DNA of 64,000 bases from contig NZ_CP109078.1 of NCBI RefSeq assembly GCF_035917455.1, positions 5,564,001-5,628,000 of the forward strand, in the 5' to 3' direction. The position numbers and the translations under genes are program-made. This stretch comes from Micromonospora sp. NBC_01796 (GTDB lineage: Bacteria; Actinomycetota; Actinomycetes; Mycobacteriales; Micromonosporaceae). The notes under the pieces were generated by a model. The model saw only the letters and a list, made by a program, of their open reading frames with translations. It ran no database searches and was not told the DNA's origin. Positions 28,249 through 34,911 of the stretch are shown here, one piece after another (position 1 is the stretch's first letter; the number at the start of each line of letters is the position of its first letter).

Positions 28249-29220
28249 TCAGGTGAGGACGGTGATGGCGGCCAGGAGGTAGAGGCAGCCGCCGATGGCG
28301 ACGACGACTCCGGCGGCGGCGGGGACCCAGCCGATCACCTTCGCGAGCGGCGACCAGGAACGGGCTCGGCCTGCGAGCAGGGCGTACCCGCGGATGGTCA
28401 GCACGCCGACCCCGGTCAGGGTGACCGCCATGCCGATCCCGAACACGATCACCAGGATCACCGCGTCCAGCGCGCGTCCGGTGAGCAGACCGCTGACCAG
28501 CACCAGGAACGCCGACGGTGAGGGAAGCAGTCCACCGGAGAGTCCGAGAGCGAGCAGCCCGCGACGCGACCACGGGTCGGTCATCTCGGGCGCGTCGTGA
28601 TGGTGATGATGATGCCCCGGCTCGGTAGCGGTGACCGGGTCGGCGGTGAGCGTCGCGGTGGCGGTCGCCGCGTGCGCCCCGTCGACCGCGTGGTCATGCG
28701 AGTGCCCGGTTACCGGCTCCGGCTCGTGCGCGTGTGAGAGCCCGGCCGTCGGCTCCGGCCGGTGCGAGTGCGAGGGCCCGGTCGCAGGCACCGGCTCGTG
28801 CGAGTGACCGGGGGAGTGCGAGTGCCCGTGGCCGTGGTCGTGGGAGTGGCCGTGGCCGCGCAGGTGGCGGTAGGTGAGGTGGACACCGACGCCGATCACC
28901 ACGAGCCCGGCGAGGACCTGGAGCCAGGCGGTGACCGACTTGGTGCCGAGACCGGCGGCGCCGGTCAGACCCACCCAGACCAGGGAGAGAATGAGTACGG
29001 AGAACGTGTGCATCAGCGCGACGATGGCGCCGAGCCGTACCGCGTCCCGATACCGTCCCCGGGTGCCGACCAGGTACGCGGCCGTCACGCTCTTGCCGTG
29101 TCCGGGTGCCACCGCGTGCGCGGCGCCGACGCCGAGCGCCACCAGCAGGGCCAGCCAGAACACCGCCCCACTGTCGAAGAGCGCGATCAGGTGGTTGTCC
29201 AGCCCGTTGATCCCGGTCAT
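28249..29220 (-). CDS. NicO/RcnA-type nickel-cobalt transporter
   Basis: Polytopic metal transporter of 323 residues. The NicO hallmark ALGVGAAHAVAPGHGKSVTAAYLVG is in the first quarter. A central cytoplasmic or periplasmic loop (about residues 115-200) is extremely His-rich, with many HSH and HGH units, as in RcnA-like efflux proteins. Six hydrophobic segments surround it, and the C-terminal half has LLALGLSGGLLPSPSAFLVLVSG. Its ATG overlaps the stop of the upstream exported-protein gene (ATGA), so the two are coupled. Direction (import or efflux) and the metal are not decided by sequence. Confidence 0.88.
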   Translation of the reverse strand: MTGINGLDNHLIALFDSGAVFWLALLVALGVGAAHAVAPGHGKSVTAAYLVGTRGRYRDAVRLGAIVALMHTFSVLILSLVWVGLTGAAGLGTKSVTAWLQVLAGLVVIGVGVHLTYRHLRGHGHSHDHGHGHSHSPGHSHEPVPATGPSHSHRPEPTAGLSHAHEPEPVTGHSHDHAVDGAHAATATATLTADPVTATEPGHHHHHHDAPEMTDPWSRRGLLALGLSGGLLPSPSAFLVLVSGLLTGRALDAVILVIVFGIGMAVTLTGVGVLTIRGYALLAGRARSWSPLAKVIGWVPAAAGVVVAIGGCLYLLAAITVLT

Positions 29221-29891
29221 GCCGTCCTCCTCGTCCGACGCCGCCGGTTCACCAGCATCCCGGCGAGGATGGCGACCGCGGCGATGCCCGTACCGGCGGC
29301 GACCGTGCCCACGGCGGCCGGGCGACCGGAGCCGCCCTCACCCGCGGTCAGGCGGACCTGGTGGCTGCCCTCGGTGGCGGTGAAGAGCGCCTCCGTCGGG
29401 GTCATCGGCACGTCCGAGGTGAGCGCAGTCCGGTACGCGGTGTTCAGGTCGGTGAGCGCGCTGACCGTCACGTCGAGGTCGGTCACCGGCTGCGGGCAGT
29501 CGAAGGTGAGCCGGGCACCCTTCTTGACCAGCTGTTCCAGGGTGTCGAGGCGGCTCGCGCAGGGCGTCCCGGTCTGGCTGACCGTGATCCGCTTCAACAG
29601 GTAGTCGCGTACGGCGGGGGAGCGTTGCAGCTTCTGTTCGCCGGTGAGCCCGGTGTCGACCCTGCCCGTCGCGGGATCCTCGAACGCGCCGAGGGACTGG
29701 CCGAGGGCCACCCAGTCGTCCTCGGCGGCGAGCCAGTTGATGGTCACCCGCGTACCGTCGGCGCTGATCCTGGCCGTGGCCGGTGGGCCGAACGGGTGGG
29801 CGGAGGCCGGGCTGGCCGGCCCGGTGACCGCGACCAGCGCGGCCAGGGCGCCCAGCAGCGTGCCGGCCAGCGCGCGCGTACGGATGCTCAC
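29217..29891 (-). CDS. exported membrane-anchored protein coupled to the NicO transporter
   Basis: A 224-residue exported protein with a signal peptide ending in ASA, so the predicted mature protein starts with His-Pro-Phe-Gly. A soluble domain (about 35-175) has two Cys residues (GTPCASRL and TFDCPQP), and a C-terminal helix (AAVGTVAAGTGIAAVAILAGM) is followed by an Arg-rich tail, placing the domain outside the membrane. GTG 29891 has AGGAG five bases upstream. Coupling to the NicO gene suggests it binds or delivers metal. An N-terminal His in mature form is reminiscent of periplasmic metal-binding proteins; I do not recognise the family with certainty. Confidence 0.75.
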   Translation of the reverse strand: MSIRTRALAGTLLGALAALVAVTGPASPASAHPFGPPATARISADGTRVTINWLAAEDDWVALGQSLGAFEDPATGRVDTGLTGEQKLQRSPAVRDYLLKRITVSQTGTPCASRLDTLEQLVKKGARLTFDCPQPVTDLDVTVSALTDLNTAYRTALTSDVPMTPTEALFTATEGSHQVRLTAGEGGSGRPAAVGTVAAGTGIAAVAILAGMLVNRRRRTRRTA

Positions 29892-29913
29892 AGAGGCTCC
29901 TGTCCGGGGCGGA

Positions 29914-29943
29914 CCGGGTGCGGGCCGGCGGGCCCGCACCCGG
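29914..29943 (-). terminator. terminator hairpin after the phosphatase gene
   Basis: Perfect 13-bp stem, 29914-29926 with 29931-29943, loop GGCG, between the phosphatase stop (29950) and the next leftward gene start (29891). Confidence 0.75.
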
Positions 29944-29949
29944 AACCGG

Positions 29950-31641
29950 CTACTTGCTGATGGTGATCACCGGGGTGGTGATCTTCTGGTTCTCGCTGAC
30001 CAGGTAGACAACCTGGGTGCTGCCCTTCTTGGTGCCCTCCGGCACGGCGAAGGTGTAGTTGAACTGGCCCAGCTCGTCGGCCTTCTTCGAGGCGATCAGG
30101 ACGCCGGGCTTGCCCTCGCCGAGGGTGGTGCTGCGCAGGTACACGCTCACCGTCTCGTTCGGGTCGTAGTTGTACGCCTTGACCTGGACCTTCTCGCCGA
30201 CGGCGACGGTCTTCTGGGCGGTCAGGGCCCGCTCGCCGGTGGTGTTCTCCGGGGTGCGGAACTCGTTGACGGTACGGGCACCCGCGTCGTTCTTGCGGAT
30301 GAGGAAACCGTCCTCGTACTGGCCGTTGGCGGTACGCGCCTCGAACCGGATCGAGTCCTTCTCGACGTCGATCATCTGGTAGAGCTGGACGTTCTCGTCC
30401 CGGTCAGAGAGCTCCGCGCCGTTACCGGTCCAGTTCTCGCCACCGTTGAGCTCGTACATCTTTCCGCCGGAGACGGAGACCACGTAGACGACACCGTTGT
30501 GCACGGTGCTCGACTTGCGGTTCGTCGCGACGTTGCCCCGGGCGTACGAGTGGTCGTGGCCCTGGAGGACCAGGTCCACGCCGTACTTCTCCAGCAGCGG
30601 GCCCCACTGGTCGCGGACCTGCGGGTTGTTGCGGGAGCCGGTGTTCGAGTAGACCGGGTGGTGGAAGGTGACCACGGTCCACTTGTTCGGGTTGTCCTTG
30701 AGGACGCTCTCCAGCCACGCGGTCTGCGCGGCCATGACCTCGGGGATGCTCTGCACGTTGCTGTTCAGCCCGATGAACCGCACACCCTGGTAGTCGGTGT
30801 AGTACGCGGTCTTGTCCAGGGCCGACTCCATCCCGGCCGGCCACTGCGGGCCGTTGGCCGGGAACGGGAACTGCGGTGCCCAGAACGAGGACAGCGACGA
30901 GCCGCTGTACTCGTGGTTACCGGGGATCGCGATGTTGTTGACCTGGCTGTTGATGAAGCCGTCGGCGTCGTGCCACTGGCCCCACTGTTCCTCGCTGTTC
31001 GCGCTGTCGATGAGGTCACCGGCGTTGACGACCATCTTGGCCTCGGGCCGGTCGGCGAACGCCTGCCGGAACACCCGCGGCAGCGCCGAGTCGAGGTAGT
31101 TCTGCGCGTCACCGTAGTAGATGAAGGAGAACGGCGAGAAGCCCTCGCCCGCGGTGGTGAAGTCGGACCACTCGCCCCAGTTGGTGCCGTCGCCGACCCG
31201 GTAGGTGTAACGGGTGTTCGGCTTGAGCTCGGTGAACTCGACCGTGTGGTAGGTCGAGGCGTAGCCGAGCGAGGTGTTCACCGCCGAGTTGGCGCTCGCC
31301 TTGACGGTGGTCACCGCGCCGGCCGCCGGCGCGACCTCGCCGAGTGCCTTGGGCGCCTCGAGAATCTGGGCCTGGGCCCACTCGGCGGACGCCTCGGCCC
31401 GCCAGGTCACCTTCTGGGAGGTGGCCGGCGTGGCGGTCGGCGTCAGGATGACGCGGTCGGGCATCGGGGAGGGCTTGTAGATCTCGGCCGCCGGAAACTT
31501 GGTCGGCGCGGCGTCACCGAACGCCGACGGGCCGAACGCGAAGCCGCCGACGATGAGCGCGGCGGCGCCCACGGCGGCGAGTTTCGCCCGCCGCGAGCCC
31601 GTGTTCCACGGTCGCTTGTTGTCGTCCAAGGTAGGGGTCAC
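29950..31641 (-). CDS. secreted purple-acid-type metallophosphoesterase
   Basis: Exported phosphatase of 563 residues. An N-terminal signal segment (AKLAAVGAAALIVGGFAFG) is followed by a fibronectin/purple-acid-phosphatase N domain (about 55-155) and the metallophosphoesterase domain with all ligand blocks: IYYGDAQ, NAGDLID, IPGNHEYSG, VTFHHPVYS and LQGHDHSYAR. The last 95 residues form an Ig-like beta domain. GTG 31641 is used as start; GAGGGG abuts it, so a later start is possible. Likely role: release of phosphate from organic esters outside the cell. A single GTTCACC upstream is compatible with, but does not establish, PhoP control. Confidence 0.88.
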   Translation of the reverse strand: MTPTLDDNKRPWNTGSRRAKLAAVGAAALIVGGFAFGPSAFGDAAPTKFPAAEIYKPSPMPDRVILTPTATPATSQKVTWRAEASAEWAQAQILEAPKALGEVAPAAGAVTTVKASANSAVNTSLGYASTYHTVEFTELKPNTRYTYRVGDGTNWGEWSDFTTAGEGFSPFSFIYYGDAQNYLDSALPRVFRQAFADRPEAKMVVNAGDLIDSANSEEQWGQWHDADGFINSQVNNIAIPGNHEYSGSSLSSFWAPQFPFPANGPQWPAGMESALDKTAYYTDYQGVRFIGLNSNVQSIPEVMAAQTAWLESVLKDNPNKWTVVTFHHPVYSNTGSRNNPQVRDQWGPLLEKYGVDLVLQGHDHSYARGNVATNRKSSTVHNGVVYVVSVSGGKMYELNGGENWTGNGAELSDRDENVQLYQMIDVEKDSIRFEARTANGQYEDGFLIRKNDAGARTVNEFRTPENTTGERALTAQKTVAVGEKVQVKAYNYDPNETVSVYLRSTTLGEGKPGVLIASKKADELGQFNYTFAVPEGTKKGSTQVVYLVSENQKITTPVITISK

Positions 31642-31897
31642 CCCTCAAGAGAAGTGGATCGTCCACCAGCGGGAGCGCGGCGGACCTCCGCATTGAGTCG
31701 GAGCAGGCCGACCTCCACTCGACGGTTGGCTTGCCACCAGGTGAACTGATGATCACTACGGCGAAGCACACGCCGGGCGTCATCCGGCGGTCGTCGGGCG
31801 GACGGCTCACGTCTCCCGTTGGTTCATCAACGCCCGCCTACCATGCGGCGGGGCCCGTCCGGTTGCCCGTACCACCCGTCCAGAACAGGCCGCGTCG

Positions 31898-32401
31898 ATG
31901 ACTCTCGCCCTGCCGAACGCACTGCTTCAGCGCCGTCGCCGCTGGGCCGCGGTGGCCGCCGTCGCGCTGATCGCGGTTTTTCCGAAGGCCGAGCCGGCGC
32001 AGCCGATCGCGGTCAAGGGTGACGACTTCATCTCCGCGGCGACCACCGGCATTCTCAATATCGAGGGGGGCGAGTGCTTCTCCGATCCCGCCTATTCGAA
32101 GCGGTCGAACGACGTGGTGGTGATCTACAAGGAGTGTGAGGAGCGGGCCGACAACGAGTCGTACGGGTTCGTGCACGTCGCCGACGGTGAGTGGAACCGC
32201 CCGGCGGTCGCCGCGTACGGGTGGGCGGAGTGCGGCAAGGACTTCCAGCGCCGGTGGGGCACCCCGGAGGAGTCCGGGCTGAACTTCTTCCCGATCCTGC
32301 CGACCGCCGAGACCTGGGCCGACGGCGACCGGGACATCATGTGTGTGGTCTACAACCCGGACGGCAAGATCACCCGGAACATGGTGCCGCTGGTGCACTG
32401 A
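31898..32401 (+). CDS. small exported protein with septum-formation-like Cys pattern
   Basis: A 167-residue protein with an Arg-rich N-terminus and one hydrophobic segment (WAAVAAVALIAVF), followed by an extracellular domain. Four cysteines sit in GECFSDPAY, YKECEER, WAECGKDF and DIMCVVYN. The spacing and the GECF start recall the actinobacterial Septum_form domain, but the full pattern is not certain. It is divergent from the phosphatase and separated from the next operon by a terminator. Function unknown. Confidence 0.65.
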   Translation: MTLALPNALLQRRRRWAAVAAVALIAVFPKAEPAQPIAVKGDDFISAATTGILNIEGGECFSDPAYSKRSNDVVVIYKECEERADNESYGFVHVADGEWNRPAVAAYGWAECGKDFQRRWGTPEESGLNFFPILPTAETWADGDRDIMCVVYNPDGKITRNMVPLVH

Positions 32402-32588
32402 ACCGTCGGGTCCGTCCGCCGCATTCGGGGACGCCGACCAGACGGACAAATCCGGTGTGGTGACCCGGACCGACCGTCCTGTGTGGTGTCCCGCGCTCGA
32501 CAGTCCAATCCCATCTGATGATGGCGAGCGCGATCGCGCGATCCGGTGCAATAGCGGTATGGCAGCCTCGAAGCTCATTCTCACGCGT

Positions 32589-32637
32589 ACGCCGTCGGTC
32601 CTTTCGGTTGATTCGGAAGGTCCGTACGGCGTTTTTT
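32589..32637 (+). terminator. intrinsic terminator with T tract
   Basis: Arms at 32589-32605 and 32615-32632 pair with one bulge and one mismatch, followed by six T residues (32632-32637). It is the only Rho-independent terminator with a full T run on the plus strand here. It lies 188 bases after the small exported gene and insulates the five-gene operon that begins at 32794. Confidence 0.8.
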
Positions 32638-32657
32638 GCTGATTCCGTCCGCTGAAT

Positions 32658-32673
32658 TGTCAGCTTGCTGACA
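32658..32673. promoter_or_regulatory. 7-2-7 palindrome, candidate operator of the five-gene operon
   Basis: TGTCAGC TT GCTGACA, perfect arms, 120 bases before the first gene at 32794 and after the terminator. A TTGTCA at 32657-32662 could be a -35 box overlapping it. The rest of 32402-32793 shows no coding pattern. The binding protein is unknown. Confidence 0.5.
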
Positions 32674-32793
32674 TCCGCATTTCGTCGGTGGGCCCCCGCA
32701 TTCCTCCGCCCTTCCCCTCCGGGTGAACCGTGACGCCACCAACGTGTCGGCGGCGGCGTCGCGGAACACCGTACGAGCAGTCAGGAACAGCCC

Positions 32794-34911
32794 GTGGCCA
32801 GATCACCAGACTCGGCAGCCCAGTTCCGGGCACGGGCCGAGCAACTCCTCCGACAGGTCGACACCGCAGCCCCGCCTGGTTCTCCCACCGCCGGGCTGCT
32901 CGAACCCGTACACCTGGCCGGCGCGGCCGTACGCGACGCCGTGGACGCCCCGCTGTCCGTGGCGGTGCTGGCCGAGTCGGCCGGCGACGACCGGGTGGTC
33001 AGCCACAACCTCTGGGGGCAGATCCTCGGCGACCAGGAGGTCCGGATCAGTCCCGAACGGACGATCACCGGCTACGTCACCGTCGTACGGCTGCAACCCG
33101 TCGACAGGCCGGCGGTGACGCTCGGCCCGGCCACCGTCGACATCCTGGACCGGGACGCCCTGGCCCGGTGCCGCCGGGACCTGCTCGCGCGGCTCGACTC
33201 CGGCGGCTGGGGTTCCCTGCCCGCCGACGCGGGCTGGCCCGAGGTGGTCGCCCAGGCCCGACGGCTCGGGCCGGCCACGGACTCGGACAGTCGCGGGTGG
33301 CTGCGCGAACTCTACGACCTCTACCGGGCGGAAAGCTTCGCCGAGCACCTCCTCGGTACGACGGACCGGCCGGTCCGGCTGGCCACCGTGCACCACGCGG
33401 CGATGCCGTTCGCCCGCCCCGACGCGGCGCTGCGCCAACCCTTCGCCGAACTCGACCCACCGGCCGTCGCCCTGCCCGCCGAGACCGGCCTGACCGACGG
33501 CGTCCTGCACCGGATCCTGCCGGCCGTCGCACGGGTGGTGGTTCCGGTGCAGGTGCCGGCGTCGCTCTGGGACCTCGACGCCGAGACGTTGGACCTGGTC
33601 GACCTGCCGATGCTGCACCCGCACCGACCCGCCGGCCGGGAACGGCACCTGATCGAGAACGAACTCGTCCGGGCCGGCGCGGTGGTGGTCCTGCCCGGCC
33701 CCGACGCCGCCGTGCCCCGGTTCACCGCGACCCTCAACGGCGCCGCCCCGTCGACCGTGCTCGACGGGCCGGAGAGCCGGTCGGTGCTCGCCGGGCGGGT
33801 GCCACCGGACCGGTACGAGCAACTGCGCGCCGCCGTGACCGGCACCGGGCGGGCCGCCGCCCTGGCCGTCCGCGCCGAACGGGCCCGCCTCGCCCACCTG
33901 GGCCTACGCGGAGCGATCCGGGAGGTGGTCGTCGCCCTGGACCGGGCACCCGCCGAACAGCCCGCGCCGACGGCCCGGCCCGAGGACGACCTGCGGGAGG
34001 TGCTGGGACGGATCGCGCAGGAGACCGCCGCCCTGATCGACGACGTCGAGGAGGGAATCACCGGCTCCCGCGCCCGCCTGGCCACCGGAATGACCCCGCA
34101 GGACGCGGTACGTCAGGCCGTCACCGCCCAGGTCCACGCCTGGCCCCAGTGGTCGGTCCTGCTCGCCGCCCTGAGCCAGCAGACCGTGAAACGCGGCACC
34201 GGGTTCGGTCGCGACGAACTGCCCGACACACCGGACGTCTTCGAGGCCCGGTTCCGTGCCGCCGTCGGGGAGAGCGCGGCCACCGTGGAACAGGTCGTGG
34301 ACGCGGTGGTGGCGAACTGGTTGACCCGCCGGGCGGCCAGGGTGGTCGAGTTGAAGGCGGCCCTGCTGGCGCGGGTCGAACCGGTCCGGGGCCGGTTGGT
34401 GCGCCCGACCGGGGAACCGGTCCTGCCCGACCTGCGACGGGCCGTGCAGCTCGACTGGTTGGCGCAGGTCCGGCCCGAGGACGACAACCCGACGGGAAGC
34501 GCGGCGGCGGGGGTGCCGCGTACGGCGGCGGAGCGGCAGGCGTTGCGGCAGGCGTTCCCGCTCGACCCGGTACGGCCGCTGCCCTGGGCGGCCGACGGTG
34601 GGCTTCGCACCCCGTCCCCGCACGGGAACCACCAGGTGGCGGTGATGCGGCTGCGCCGCGAGCTGGTCGAGGCCACCCGGCGGCTCGCGCTGGCCCGGCT
34701 CGCGGTCGAGCTGCCCCGGCGGGCCGAGGCGATCCACCGCAGCCTGCGCGCACTGCAACAGCGGCTGCCGCGTACGGACGGCGAGCTGCGGGCCCTGGTC
34801 GACGGGCCGGACGCACACCTTCCGCCGGAGCCACCGGCCACCGTGGCGCGGCGGCTGGAGACGGCACTCGACCACGACGACGACTGGCCCACGCTCTCCG
34901 AGGAGCGCTGA
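32794..34911 (+). CDS. pseudo-GTPase-like protein (SrfC/dynamin-like), operon gene 1
   Basis: A 705-residue protein that I do not recognise with certainty. Residues 1-80 and 255-310 resemble a TRAFAC/dynamin-like GTPase. LSVAVLAESAGDDRVVSHNLWGQIL stands where strand 1 and the P-loop would be, but GxxxxGK[ST] is absent. LDLVDLPMLHPHRPAGRERHLIENELVRAGAVVVLPG looks like a switch II/G3 segment without the DxxG glycine. The rest is helical, with many Arg/Glu/Leu heptads. Its TGA overlaps the start of the Hsp70-like gene. Position before an Hsp70-like gene recalls SrfC-SrfB ('virulence factor') pairs; that relation is inference. GTG 32794 is used as start. Confidence 0.7.
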   Translation: MARSPDSAAQFRARAEQLLRQVDTAAPPGSPTAGLLEPVHLAGAAVRDAVDAPLSVAVLAESAGDDRVVSHNLWGQILGDQEVRISPERTITGYVTVVRLQPVDRPAVTLGPATVDILDRDALARCRRDLLARLDSGGWGSLPADAGWPEVVAQARRLGPATDSDSRGWLRELYDLYRAESFAEHLLGTTDRPVRLATVHHAAMPFARPDAALRQPFAELDPPAVALPAETGLTDGVLHRILPAVARVVVPVQVPASLWDLDAETLDLVDLPMLHPHRPAGRERHLIENELVRAGAVVVLPGPDAAVPRFTATLNGAAPSTVLDGPESRSVLAGRVPPDRYEQLRAAVTGTGRAAALAVRAERARLAHLGLRGAIREVVVALDRAPAEQPAPTARPEDDLREVLGRIAQETAALIDDVEEGITGSRARLATGMTPQDAVRQAVTAQVHAWPQWSVLLAALSQQTVKRGTGFGRDELPDTPDVFEARFRAAVGESAATVEQVVDAVVANWLTRRAARVVELKAALLARVEPVRGRLVRPTGEPVLPDLRRAVQLDWLAQVRPEDDNPTGSAAAGVPRTAAERQALRQAFPLDPVRPLPWAADGGLRTPSPHGNHQVAVMRLRRELVEATRRLALARLAVELPRRAEAIHRSLRALQQRLPRTDGELRALVDGPDAHLPPEPPATVARRLETALDHDDDWPTLSEER

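Noticed and set aside
28660-28870. Minisatellite in the NicO gene
   Set aside because: The repetitive look comes from His/Ser/Gly codons of the metal-binding loop; there is no regular DNA period.
31721-31750. PHO box before the phosphatase
   Set aside because: Only one GTTCACC unit is seen on the minus strand; the adjacent unit does not match, so PhoP control is not supported.
32730-34910. Upstream extension of the Hsp70-like frame
   Set aside because: The first 700 or so codons overlap gene 1 in another frame and read Arg/Pro/Gly-rich. Recognisable sequence starts only at ATG 34911, where the previous gene stops.
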